A stretch of 57,400 bases of DNA from Glomus cerebriforme. Taxonomy: Eukaryota; Glomeromycota; Glomeromycetes; Glomerales; Glomeraceae. The stretch is taken from positions 47,635-105,034 of the forward strand of contig QKYT01000188.1 of the NCBI GenBank assembly GCA_003550305.1, written 5' to 3'. The position numbers were made by a program, and so were the translations under genes. Below the pieces are notes generated by a model. That model had not been told where the DNA came from. It worked only from the letters and a program-made list of their open reading frames with translations, and ran no database searches. Shown piece by piece: positions 35,591-49,181 of this stretch (positions are counted from its first letter, which is position 1; each line of letters opens with the position of its first letter).

Positions 35591-38548
35591 ATGTCAAAGA
35601 AATCTTTGTTATATTTTACAACATGGATTTTAATTCAATTATTAGTTGAAACAAATTGTCTAATAACATCACAACGATTTGATCATACTGCAACAATTAT
35701 TGATAATAAATTATATATTTTAGGTGGTCGTAGTAATAATCATTCAGAAATTATTGGAAAAGATTTCTTTTATCTTGATGTTTCTGTTGTATTGAATACT
35801 CAAAAGCTTTTATGGCGTCATATACCAAATATTAATATTGGATATATTCCATCACATTTTGGTGCATCTTCTGTTAAAGGTGGAGCAAATAATAATTCAT
35901 TAATATTATATTTAGCAGAGTATCATCAGTACAGTTTTTCAATTGCTGAAAATGTTTTTGTTTATACATTTAATCCACAACATAATTCATGGTATACTCC
36001 AAAAATAGTAGTAGGAAATAATTTAAAGAATATTATTAGAAAAAAATTTTTGACAGGAGTTATCGATTATGATGGAAAAATGTATATATGGGGTGGTATT
36101 AAACGGCACAAATTTGATGCAACTGATCATGCTATGTATGTTTTAGATACAACGAACCTTGAATTGGAAAAAAGAAATGTAACAAATTTAACGAATTCTA
36201 ATGTACCAAGTTTAAGAATTCATTACGGTGCTACTTTATTGCCAAATAATAAAATCATTTACATAGGTAAGAAAGCAATTATTTTAAAATCTTTGTAAAT
36301 ATTATTTGATGTCTTAATGTTTTTATCATTTCAGGTGGTTACGATGGTAAATATTTAACATTGGATCAGGTAAATTATTTAAAAATATTTTGTTAAGTTT
36401 ATATCTGATATACCTTTTATAATTAATTTACGAATGATCTATTTATATACTAGGTTTATATTTATGATACAATTAATAATAATTGGCATAGAGAAGTAAG
36501 TTTATTAAAATAATTTTGTTAAGATAACACAGATATTAACGAAATAATTTTTTATTAAATAGAAAACTTCAGGAACGATACCTTCAAATAGAGGAAAGTT
36601 TTCTGCTGTTCTTGGTAAGTATTATTGTAAAATATCATTAAAATAATTTGTATTACGTTTCCATTATAATTATTATTTAATTATACATAAAAAGGATTGG
36701 ATGGTCAAACAATAATAATTTTTGGAGGTACTTCAACTCTTAAAATGGTAAATCTTAAACGAGAAGATTCACTTTATGTATTAAATTTAACGAATTTTGG
36801 ATGGTATATCCCAAGAATTTCTGGAAAAATTCCGAAAAGTCGATATTATCATAAAGCAAATGTGATTGAAAATTATATGATTATATCATTCGGTAAATAT
36901 AATATGCACATTATTATGATTTTATTTAAATTTCTAAATTAAAAAAAATTTTTTTTTTTTTAATAGGACTTGGTTATAATCAATCAATTGAAAGTGACGT
37001 TTTATTGCTTGATATTAGTAATAACGAAGAATATAAATGGAAATGGCTTGAACCTTCGGATCAATCAACAGAATTATTTACGGATTCGTCTCCATTAATA
37101 CGAAATACATCAATTATTACTTTCATTTTAATATTGATAACTTACTTTTTATGTAATGGCAAAAAAAAATTTGCAAAATCTAATTGGCTTGATGATGCTA
37201 TATCCAATAGCCACATAAAATATTATGAATTTAATCATTTTAGTAACATAAAAAAAATTGGTGCTGGTCATTTTGGAGAAGTATTTTGTGCAAATTATAA
37301 AGATTCGGATCAACAATTAGCTTTGAAATCTTTTTTAAATCTTGACGATGCTACCATTTATAAAGAAATCATTCATGAGGTATTTGAAAATTGTAATAAT
37401 AATGCTTAATTTTTTTTTTTTAGTTATTAATAAATATTTATTTATGGATTAGCTTAAACTTCAACGTGAAGTGGATTTTCATAATAATGTTATTCGTTTC
37501 CTTGGAATTACAATGGGTATGTGAAATATTTGATAATAATGAAATGTTTGAAATATTATATTATTTATTTAACTTTATAATATGTATACTGTATTAAATC
37601 ATCAACTAGAAAATCAAAGAGATTATACATTGAAAAAATATTTGTTGGTATTAGAATATGCAGATGGTGGTTCACTAAGAAACTATTTGAATAAAAATTA
37701 TGATACACTCAGTTGGGGTATCAAATGCAATCTTGCTCATCAATTGGCCTGTGCTGTTTCATGTTTACACGATGAAAATATATTACATTGTGATTTGGTA
37801 TTATAATAATTTTATTATTATTATTTTTTTTTTATTATTAATGCTATACTGATTGCTCAGTTTTTTAATATTATTTAACACTTTATATTAATTAGCATTC
37901 TGGTAATGTATTGGTTCATCAAAATACCATTAAACTGGCCGATTTTGGATTATCCAAAAGAATCGAGGATGCAACAAATAATCAGTCAAAATTATTTGGA
38001 ATAATTTGTTATATTGATCCAAATACATTTTATAATAAACACAAATTAAATAAAAAGAGCGACATATATAGTGTTGGTGTCTTATTATGGGAAATATCAA
38101 GTTGTAAACCACCCTTTCAAAATGAACGGGATGATCATTTTTTAGTTATGAATATTTTGGAAGGTCATAGAGAAACCCCTATTCCAGATCCAAATATTCC
38201 TTCGGATTATGTAGAACTTTATAGAGGTAATTTATTAGAATTTTAAGAATATTATTATATACAAAACATTTTGTTTTAACGGAAATTATTATTTTTAATT
38301 TAGCGTGTTGGGATGGTGAACCGGATAAACGACCAACTATAAAACAAGTAACTTTACAACTAAAAGCAATGTTAACCAAAATAGACGAAAAAACTTATCC
38401 AAAAGCAATGTTAACCAAACTGGACGAAAAAACTTATTCAGTAGAAAGTAAATTATTTAATTCAGATAATGGCAGGAAAGAAGTATCTGATTTCGTGGGT
38501 TTTAATAATAGAACAAATGAATTAAAAGAATATTTTAAGGAAATTTAG
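35591..38548 (+). CDS. Kelch-repeat receptor-like kinase: signal peptide, kelch ectodomain, membrane segment, TKL kinase
   Basis: Proposed exons: 35591-36266, 36335-36369, 36454-36495, 36563-36614, 36695-36892, 36967-37379, 37453-37516, 37610-37797, 37896-38226, 38304-38548; all GT-AG, one frame of about 747 aa. Residues 1-23 (hydrophobic ...LLYFTTWILIQLLVETNC) are a signal peptide. Kelch repeats fill about 25-350 (LYILGGRSNN, MYIWGG, GGYDGKY, IIFGGTS). One membrane segment lies at about 383-397 (SIITFILILITYFLC). The kinase has the loop GAGHFGEV (433-440), K455, the helix-C glutamate in QREV (478), HCDLHSGN (553-560) and DFG (572-574). The Arg of HRD is Cys, so it is a non-RD kinase. It would sense an outside ligand through the kelch domain and signal inside; ligand unknown. 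The C-terminal tail holds a direct repeat, AMLTKxDEKTYx twice. Very short exons 2 to 4 are supported by the kelch motif continuing across them. Confidence 0.85.
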
Positions 38549-39792
38549 CAATTCATTAAATTCTGTGTAACATATCTGTTCGAAGCGCAATAATTTTAGT
38601 TAGACACGTAAAATGTAATTTATGTGCAGACTTAATTATTCTGCTGTATATTGAGAAAAAAATTGTATTAAGAATATGATTTAACAAAGTTATGAAGCAA
38701 TTTCTTGCATTAAATATAAAAAGAAGTCAGACCTTAAGATAGAAGAACTATAATTGTAATGATAAATGTAAATAAAGGCTTCGTAACTATATAAAAGAAG
38801 AAATAGATTTACAGATTTACATAGTTAACTGTGCAACACCCGACCTATAATAACAGATTTAGGTGGCATGTTTTTAGTTAAATATACTTTTTCTTATTAA
38901 ATTTGAGAATCTTTCAAATATAATGATTTTTCGGGAGGGATTATTTTTTATGCATATCTTCAAGCGTAATTTTCGGAGGGTTATTTATTTAGGTAAGAAT
39001 TTATTTATTTAGTTTTTTTTTAAGAAATAATTTTTGATAATAGAGGATTGTTTCTATAAATTTTTCTTTTAAATTTAAGAAGATATTTTTCTTTTTTTTT
39101 TGATAATCAAGTGGCAGTGTAAGTGAAAATTTCCGATTTAGTTAGAGTCAAAACTTAAGCCTTAATTAAGGTCACTCAGCACATATATTATTGGATGATT
39201 AAATTAATAGTAGTGCCGCATTAAACTGTATCTGGTATAATAATATTATAAAATAAACTTTTATTTAGACTATAAAAAAATATATTAGCTTATTATATTG
39301 TTCATATTGTATTTATATTGGTGCAATAAAACCGGCATGATCCTGAACTATAATTATTAGTAATAGTAATGCATTATTTTATTTATTTGTGAAATAAAAC
39401 GTGATATTTGTTGTTATAGAATAAAGTTTATTTTTTTGTTCTATGATTTATACAGTACTATCTATCGTGTTACTATTTAATAAAAGGGAATGTTCTATTC
39501 TAGTAATAGATTTAGGATTCAGATTCCGAGTAGGATTCGCAGGAAAAAGTTTTCTAGTTGATCACAACTAAAAAAGGAGTAATACCTTGCGTGTTTTGAT
39601 TATCATTCACTGGGAACTTTATGGGCTACTTTGTTTTAAAGCCATATCCGTGTGTCACTGTTTATTCAATGAGCCTTTTTTGTTTTTTTTTTTGTAATAA
39701 AAATGATATCTCTATAAATTGATCTATTGTTTCGTTTTAAAAATCAAAACTTTAATTTTTCCGAACGCAAAGTTTTCGTTATTCGTATTAAA
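38549..39792. other. Intergenic region between kelch-kinase and sacsin copy 2
   Basis: About 1.2 kb of AT-rich DNA with AATAAA hexamers (for example 38771-38776) and one TACAGTA motif near 39451. TATAAAT at 39713-39719 lies 74 bp before the sacsin ATG and is a possible TATA box. No gene was recognised. Confidence 0.5.
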
Positions 39793-42700
39793 ATGGCAGA
39801 AGGAGAAGAATTTAATCCAACTGAACCTTATACTCGTCGACTACGTAAAATTCTTGAAGAATATCCTGATGGTTCACAAGTTCTACGTGAAATTCTTCAA
39901 AATTCCGACGATGCAAAAAGTACCAAACAAATATTCATTTTGGATCATAATACATATCCTTCAAGTAATTTATTTGAAAGAAAACTCGATAGACATCAAG
40001 GTCCCGCACTTTTAGCAAAAAATAATGCTTTATTTGAAGAAAGAGATTTTAAATCTTTGTTAAATTTGGCTAATAGTGAAAAATATGATCAATTTGATAA
40101 GATTGGAGGTAAATTTTTCTTTACATAATTGATTTTGTTTAATAACGTATATATTCTAAAAAAATATTTTATCTTTTAGTAATGGGTGTAGGATTCAATT
40201 CGATTTATCATATAACTGATTCTCCTTCGTTCATTACTGGTGATAATTACGTTATTCTTGATCCACATAAGTGGTGTTATAATGGTGGTGTCAAATTCAA
40301 CTTTATCAATCATAATTTGGCCGAAAAATATCCAGATCAATTTGTTCCCTTCAGTTTCAGAATCCCTTATGATGAGCCATTTGATAATTCATTTAAACAA
40401 CCATTTAAGGGCACTATCTTTCGCTATCCTCTTCGTGATTCTACCGAATCTGATATTTCTGAAAAAATTTATGAAACTAAAGAAATCTTGGATATGTTTC
40501 AAAAATTTTATGAAAATGAAAGCATCAATTGTTTATTGTTTTTGAAATATATTGAATGTATTTGTTTCTATGAATTGAAAAAAGGCGCAGATGAACCTGA
40601 ATTAATTTATAAAATTGAATTGAAAAATGCAATCGAAGTCCGACAAAACCGCCGTTTGATTGTTGAAAACATTATACCAATGATGGATTCACTAAATTCA
40701 GGAATATATGACAAAATTAATCAACTAGAAGCGTCTTATGTTGCATCATTTATTCGTCAAAAAGGAAATTCCGGAGAAATTAATTCAAAATGGTTGATTT
40801 TGAATTATCTTGATGATTTGCTTGAAACTGAAAAATATTTTCAAAATAACTTCAACAGATCCATAAGAGATTACAAATTTATCCCTAATGTTGGTTTGGC
40901 TGTTCCTTTAAATGATTTAGACGTTACCGGAAGATTATTCTGCTTTTTACCTCTTCCCATTGATATGCCTTTTCTCGTCTCCGTGCATGGATATTTCGCG
41001 GTAGGGAATCAATGAAATTTTGATAATGTTATATGATTTAATGTTAAAAAAAAAATTATTTTTATTTAACAGGTTAGCAATAATCGACGTTCTTTATGGT
41101 CATCTGCAGACAATGAGGACCTGGTAAATAATAATTGACTTTTCACAAATATGTATTTTATTTATTACGTTTATGTTAAATATTGAATATCGAACTTTTA
41201 GGCGGTTGGCGCATTAGCGAGACTGAGGGTTGAATGGAATAAATATTTATTTGAAAAAGTCTTACCTAAGGCTTGGGTAAAATTCCTTTGCGAACTCAGG
41301 TCAAATCTTCGATCAGATAATTTATATAAATTCTGGCCTATCGTTAAGGAAGGTTCATCGGGTAGCATAAGCAACTTTTGCAAGAATCTTTTGCAGAACG
41401 TCATAGAAAGTCTTGGTATTGATGATTGTGTATTCAAAGGACCTCCTTCGTTAAATATCATTGGAACAGTGACTGAATATTTAGAAGATTCATATAATAT
41501 ATCTTCATTCCAAGAACAAAAATTTCAATGGCTCTCAATTTCAAATGGCTATTTGGAAGATGAGAAGTCATTCAATTTTGACTTACCTGAAATAATTGGG
41601 AATATTGGATTTCCTGTAATATCTGCTCCATACCCTGTCATTAATGCCTTAAAAAATTCCAAGCATCATGACTCTCTCAAGTTTTTTTCTCCTGTCGTTA
41701 TTCGTACTTATTTAAGTAACAATCGTTCTAGATGGCAAAATATATCGAGAAAAGAAATCATAGAATTATTTAATTATGTATTGAAAGATTTAAACGATCA
41801 AAATTTTGACGAATTAGAAGGGTTCAAAATAATTCCACTCGCGGATGGTGTGGAACTTGGTACTTTAACACAATCCGACAATTTTTATATATATATTGGT
41901 CCAGATGATGACGTCACGAGTTATGAAAATGATGAACGCAATATCTTCACGAATCAATTGAACAAATTCGTTGATAAAAAGGTTAGTTCCGAGTTGTATA
42001 GACGTATATACAATATTGTAAAAAATAATGGATGGAATCTAAATATCAGAATCTTAGACGAATTTGCTGTTGTCGATATGATTAGATTCTCGTTGAATTA
42101 TACAGAAAATACAAGAGATTCTGAAGAAATACCAATGCCAAGTAATCGCGCATGGATTTATCAATTATGGGATAACCTAAAATATAGAAATTGGGATTTG
42201 ACAAAGTTTGAAGATATTCATTTAATTCCAACAAATCGTTCTTATCTTAGAAAGCTAAAAACATCTAATAAAGTTTTTTTGAATCAAACGAACGAGGTCC
42301 TTTCAACTATTTTCAAAACATTTGGTGCTGTTTTCGTGGATAATCAATTTAAGGAAATTTGTAAATGGGATAAGTAAGTATTATTGAACTATAATCACTT
42401 TTCATATGGTTATATGTTATTTTTTTTGAAAAGCTTATGTCTTTTAATTGATTTTCTTTTATCAGATTATCTCCATATATTATTAAACCTAATGAAATTT
42501 TGTCAGTCCTGGCTTCTTTTCGAGCTGATAATTTGTATCCAAAGAATTTAAATCGCAATTTACAAGATCATGAAGCATCAGCGCTCGTTGAATATCTATC
42601 TAATTATTTACGACTTGCTAATAAGGATCACCTTGCGCCAAAACTCATTGAAGTTATTAAGTATCTACCAATTTTTACCGAAATTGATCATACTGTACCC

Positions 42701-45700
42701 ATTTCATTATTAACTGGAAATACAAATTGGTATCTTCTACCCCGTGAAGAAGAAAATTCATACGGCAAGATTATTTATCCGGCTAATATGGGAAGATTTC
42801 TTAGTGCAAGCTCACATAATATATGTTATATATTGGAAGATATTATTGAGATACCCCGATTAACTGTAAATGATTATTGGCGAAAATATGTAGTACCATT
42901 TCTTGAATTGCAAACATCAAAAAATATAGATATAATAATTGACAAACTTTTTGATCGATTATCATCTTTACTTGATGCTAGCTTGAAGGATATTCTCGGA
43001 AAAAAGGCTTTTGTACCCGTTGGTACACTTAATATGTCTCGACGACAACAAAATCCTGATAACGTAAGATTGGCTAAACCAATAGAACTATTTGATCCAG
43101 AAAATAAGATCATAGTTGATTTATTCTTTGAAGATGAGGAAGTTTTTCCCGTTGGAAAATATGGAATTACTCAAGATTCGATTTCTAAAAAGTTTTTTTC
43201 AAATTTAAAATTGTTGGGAATTAAATCAGTTCTTTCTCAAGATGATATCATTTCTCGGATCAATACTATTATAACGCGAAGCCAAACTTCTAACGTTCAT
43301 GAAGATTTAATTCGTATCAAAGCGTTAAAACTCTTAAAATATATAGATGACAATTGGGATAAGTTTATTATTGATAATGCATTCTTAAATATAATTTTAG
43401 AAAAAAAATGGGTACCAACTGTTAACGCATCTGAGAAAAAAATCTTTTCGAACCTTAAAAGTTGTCGCAGTCAAAAAGACAAATATTTAGTTTGCCTTGT
43501 CACTCCGATAGTTGAATTTAATCTGAAAGTGGAATCTAAGGTTAAGAATAAGAAATTTTTAAAACAATTGGGATGGGATACATATCCTGAAGTTGTGAAG
43601 GTTATAGAACAATTAAAGCTTTGTTATGAAGGTGTATCTAACGGGCCTCCTGAGAATTTGGAAAAGATTTGTATGGCAGTTTACAGATATATGAATGATG
43701 CTTTTAAAGCGAGTGATAATAAGTCTAAAGCAGAATTCGATATTATGAAGAAACATTTGAAAGATGATCAGTGGATCCTATGCGGAGGACGATTTTATCC
43801 AACTGAAAAAGTGATCTTTAATCTTCCGAGTGAATTTCAGAGTGAAGAATCTTTAATTGTTGAACTTCCAACAGATTATTTAAGTTTTAAGCCTTTATTT
43901 AAATCTATGGGGGTTAGAGATGAAATTGGAATTGAGGACTTTATCTTAATCATTCAAAACATGGTCAAAAAGAATAAAAACAGAACTTTATCGGAAAACG
44001 AAATAAAAAATATTATTCAAATTCTTGAACGAATCGTAAATATACGAAAGAATAATAAGAGAGATGAGAATAATCCGGAAAAATTAGATAGATTATTAAT
44101 TCCTAGTACTGAAAATAAACTTATTGGCTTGCATGAAATTTATTTTGATGATATGGGAGATATACTTGACGAAGAGAAGAAAAGGGAATATAAAATTGCT
44201 CATTGTCTTGTTATTTCGCATATTGCTAAAGAATTGGAAATTCAAACTTTAACTGGAAAATTATATGGTAATTATGGTAAAACAGATTATGAAATTTTGA
44301 TTTTCCTCATTTATTTCAATTTATTTCAATTTATTTTAATTTATTTCAATTTATTTCAATTTATTTTAATTTATTTCAATTCTAGGTAATTATGCAGGAG
44401 ATATAAATTGGGACATATATGAACAAGGTGAACCATTAACCACCAGAATTAAAAATATTATCAAGGTAACTTATTTTTAAAATTTTAATACTCTAATTGA
44501 TTCATATTAAATTTTATCGCATTCTCCTTGTTTGTATTATTAGGATTATAAGATAACCTCATTATTTAAAGAATTTCTCCAAGTAAGTAATGATGTAAAT
44601 TAATTTTTTTTTACAACATAGAATAATTAAAAAAATTGTCATTCTACGTATTTTCACACTATTATAGAATGCGGATGATGCTAAAGCCACGCAATTTTTA
44701 ATAGTAGTGGATGAAAGGCAAATACCTACTACTACTAAAAAAAAAGGTTTATTGTCAGATGAAATGGAAGATTGGCAAGGTCCTGCGATATGGATATATA
44801 ATAATAAGGAATTTTCTCCTGATGACTTTCAGGCTTTGATCAAACTTGGAGTTGGAGGGAAATCTCAGGATGACACCAAAATTGGAAAATTTGGAATAGG
44901 ATTTAATTGCGCCTTTCATGTTACGGATTTACCTAGCTTTGTAAGTGGAAAATATATTGTATTTTTAGATCCAAATGCAAAATATCTTCCCGCACAAGGA
45001 TATCCTCCTAGAAGGCCAAGAGGTACTCGAATTGATTTTATTGATAAGAAATTTAAGGAACGATGTCCGGATCAATGCGCTCCTTATGAAGCTATATTCA
45101 ATTTTATTAAGAAAAAGTTTCCTGATCAATACAAGGAAACAGAGAGTTGTGATTTTTCAAATAAATTCAATGGAACTTTGTTTAGGCTTCCACTTAGGAC
45201 TTCTAAATTGGCAAATCAAAGTGAAATTTCAAATCGAGACTTTTCAATCAGAAATATCTTGAAGTTATTTACTAGCGACCAAGATAATAAAGAGAGGCTC
45301 TTTCAGGGTAGTAATGAGATGCTCTTTTTAAGGAATATAGAATCATGTAGTCTGTATCGCATGAAACATCAAGTTACTCCTCAATGGGAAGCGCAAATTT
45401 ATATATCAAATTCATGTCGCGAAATTCGTAAAAATGTTACTGACAGAGCTCAAATATATCGCATGGGTATTGAAATTACCAATAATTTAGATCAATCAAA
45501 GCTATCAGAAATATGGCTTGTATGTACAGGAGGACATGATAAAATAAAGCCGAAATTTGAAACATTTTCAAAGGACAAACAACTCACAACAAACGCAATA
45601 AATATTACAAAATTTAAATCATTTTCAAAGAACAGACGACTCAAGGTAAATATACTAAATATTCTAAATATTCGATTAATTTTAAATGCATTTTATGATA

Positions 45701-48700
45701 ATTATTTAATTATATTTATTTTAAAAAGCCAAGAGGTGGGGTTGCTTCCTTGCTCGCTCAATCTGATAAAAAATCATTGGTTGAATTAATGGATGAGCCG
45801 GTAAAGTTATTTTTTTTTCTCAAATTTTGTAATTACTATTTGTCAAGTATTAACACATTATTAAAAACATTGTAGTTTTCGAATCCTCCTGAACTCACAG
45901 GCAAATTATATTCTTATTTATCTTTATCAATAAATACCAATCTGGGAGTTCACTTGAATGGAAACTTTTCTTTGTCGAGTGCAAGAAGTAACATTCTACA
46001 GTCTGAAAATGATTTCTTAGAGGCGGATTGTGATGATGCAAAATGGAATAAGTATATTCTGTACGATGTTTTATCTGATTTGCATGTTAAGCTACTTGAA
46101 GAGATGGTGAAAATCGAAGAGATTAAATATAAGAAAAATACAAATAATCTTTGGCCAATTAAGGATAATTTAACTATGGGCTTATACGAAGATTATGGTT
46201 TAATCGTTATTAAGAAACTAGGTAATGGTCATAAAATTTTCTGGACTGAAGCTAATGGCGGGCAATTCGTTCCATTAAAGGATGCTAAAATTTTTGGAGC
46301 AGAAGAAACAGTAATTGCAGATATATTAACCAATTTGGGGGTTTTAACTGTGAAACTTGATAAGGACAAAATCGAACAATTAAATAAGATCGTTAGATCT
46401 AAAAACCCTCCAAGTATTCCATACAAACCTACCAGTGGAAAGTCTATTTGCAAAGAATTACAAATGAGAAGGTTTTCATTACCTTCTTTTAACACTCCTG
46501 ATGATTCATTATTTAAATTGCTTGATTTTATTCTTCAAGATAAGAATTCCTTTGGAGATCTTACTGGATTACCATTAGTTCCATTGAGCAATCATTCGGT
46601 TGGAAAGTTTGGCGATAGGCATACTTATTACATTGGAGATCAAGAAGAGATAGATTTGTTTCGAAAAACTGGTTCATCTAGATTTGTCTCCATTAACATA
46701 CAAAATAGCCTATTGAAAATTTTTGACGATGAGTTTTCTGCGTCTACAAATATCAAAAAGTTTGATGCTTATGCAGTCTTAGATCTTTTAGAGGGAGAAT
46801 TACCAATTGTAGAAGAATTAGAAGAGTCTATCCCTGATGATAGTTGGCTTGAAAAGATATGGTCAATATTAAATAAAGAAGTAGAAAATATAAAATTTGA
46901 TAAACTTTCAAAATTTCCCCTTTTGCCAATTATTCAACCTACCAAAATGCTTGTTCGACTTAATATGACAAATCCACCTTTATATGTTAATGATAATGAT
47001 AATGGGCATATTTTAATGCCAATATTAGTAAAGCTAAAAGTACGTTTTACTAATATGATATTTAATAAAACTAAAAATGAGAATCTCAAAAAATGTGTTG
47101 TGAAATGCACTCCTATAGAAATTATTAATTCCTTGAAAGGGACTTGTTCCTCATTAAATTTAACAATGGAAGAGTTATTCGAAAATGGCGATTTATCACC
47201 CCATGATTATGAAGAATTTAGAACATTTATTAAAAAGAATCTTAGAACTTTTATAGGCAAGTTAAGAAATTGTAAAGAATTATTTAAATTGTTTATCTAT
47301 TCTGTATTTTATATTTATTTTTTGTTTTAACAGATCATGGTCAAAAGCAAGAAAATTTTATGAAGATTCTTCGTTCATTACCAATCTGGTCATTACACTC
47401 TTCCGAAAACAAGTTCATTGATGCCACATCTGGAAAACTTCTTCCATTTAAGGTTCCATTCTTTTCCTTCGATGCAAATACAGATTTTTATAAATGTGAT
47501 CATGAGTTAGATTTCGAAGCACTTACTGCATTAGGTGTCTTCACTATAAGTGAATTAGAATATGTTAAAAAAAATATCATACCAAAATTAAAAAGGCTTC
47601 AAACACCTTCTAAAGAATACATTACATTTTTACAAAGTATCTTATCATCAAAGAATCAAGAAATTGAAAAATATTTAAAACAATCTCCAGCGATACCTAC
47701 CAAATCACTTACTGCTTTTGCAAGGGCTAATACTTTATATGACATTTACGTTCCTTTATTCAACTTTGTTTTTAAAGATACCGACAATTTTATACCTCTA
47801 GAACTTTACAGTAACGAGGAATGGGTGAAAGCTTTAAAAAGAATTGGTCTTAAGCATAAAGTAAATTGTAAAACATTCATTGAATGTGCACTAGAGATTG
47901 AATCACAGACTAAACAACTTGATAGATTATCATTGGATGAAGTGAAAAATAGAGCAAAATATGTAGTAGATTATTTATATGAACATATTTCAAACTTAAA
48001 ATTTTCAGATGATCAATGGAAAAGAATCATAAATATCAAATTCGTTCCATCAGAAATTCCTCAAAGTTCAATGTACAAGGAAGCAAAAGAAACTACTGGC
48101 TTTGAAAGCTTTGCGGTGCTTTGTTTTCAAAAGTATAAGGAAATATGTTGGACACAAAGACCTATATTTGAAAGGAGTGTTCAACCAACTGAATCATTTT
48201 GTGAACGTGATTCTATGATCGGAATACCATCTCTAGAAAATATTTTTGCCCATTGGTCTTTTATTTCTGAGAAAATTAAATCAAAAACTTGGCAGGATCA
48301 AAAAATTATAAATGTGATCTATGCAATTTATGATATAATGAACGAAAAGATAAAAGAGTTAAAGGAATTGAATATTAATATTGAAGAGAAGTTATTCTTA
48401 AATGGAGATCCATTAGATGAGAATAGCTGGGTGTCAGGAAAAGAGCTTGCGTTTGGCATAAAAGAAGATACTAAAAGAAAGAAAGTTAGAGATTGTTTAA
48501 TGCCTTATAAGAATTTATTGTTATATGCTGGAGCTGTTGACGAAAACGTGGATTATTTAGATATGATAGAACCAAATGTAAAACCCACATCCAATCAAAA
48601 AGACAAACTGTTTAAAACTCTAATAGAATTTATAAATAATGGAAGTGCACACCATGATATCAAATTTATTGTTGGTAACGAGGAAATTGGTGCTAACAGA

Positions 48701-49181
48701 TATGTGCTTTCGGGTACGTTAAATTATTTTAATTTTATTTTTTGTTTTCATTATTAATATTTATATTTGGTTTTGATTTTCATCTAAATTCTTTTATGTA
48801 GCTGCTTTAGAGTATTTTAGCGACTTGGATATTTCAATCTCAAACATTGAAGTTCAAAAAGATATTCAACCATATACAATCAGGGTATTTCTTCAATGGT
48901 TATATGGGGATGAAGATGCTATAAAAGAAGAAAACTTTAAACCAGAACTTTATACTGATGATTATTTAGCATTTTTGATTGATCTTTTAAAAATAACTGA
49001 CCTTTACGATGCTGAATCACTCAAAAATGAAGTAGAAGATGCTATTATAAGAGGTCAACATATTAGTGTCCATAATGTACAAAAAATTCTAGATTGTATA
49101 AACGAATGCAATAATACACCTGCATTGAAATTAAAAGATTGTTGTAAAAAATATATTGAAGATAATAGTGAACTTTTGTGA
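39793..49181 (+). CDS. Sacsin-like protein with two Bergerat ATPase modules and a C-terminal BTB domain (copy 2)
   Basis: Proposed exons: 39793-40108, 40180-41000, 41073-41123, 41202-42373, 42466-44267, 44386-44465, 44544-44582, 44668-45645, 45729-45800, 45876-47256, 47334-48713, 48802-49181. They join to about 2823 aa. All 11 introns match copy 1 in position and phase. Module 1 has REILQNSDDAKST and MGVGFNSIYH. Module 2 has a complete N-box (KEFLQ|NADDA, N1428, D1431) and the glycine motif KIGKFGIGFN, so unlike copy 1 both ATP sites look intact. PRGGVASLL and VHLNGNFSL mark the end of the second module. The BTB region (HDIKFIV, GANRYVLSAALEYF, VFLQWLYG) is about seven residues shorter than in copy 1 after the first helix, and the C-terminus is about 40 residues shorter. 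Intron 10 begins GCAAGT, a GC-AG intron. Exon 8 ends with a near-duplicate segment (FETFSKDKQL / FKSFSKNRRL). Expected role: cytosolic chaperone-like ATPase, possibly a Cullin-3 adaptor; inference only. Confidence 0.87.
44311..44380 (+). repeat. Seven-copy 10-bp minisatellite inside intron 5 of sacsin copy 2
   Basis: TTATTTCAAT repeats seven times without spacing, two copies reading TTATTTTAAT, filling most of the 118-bp intron up to the TTCTAG acceptor. The homologous intron of copy 1 (11293-11359) has only a trace of this word. It enlarges the polypyrimidine-like zone before the acceptor. Confidence 0.9.
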
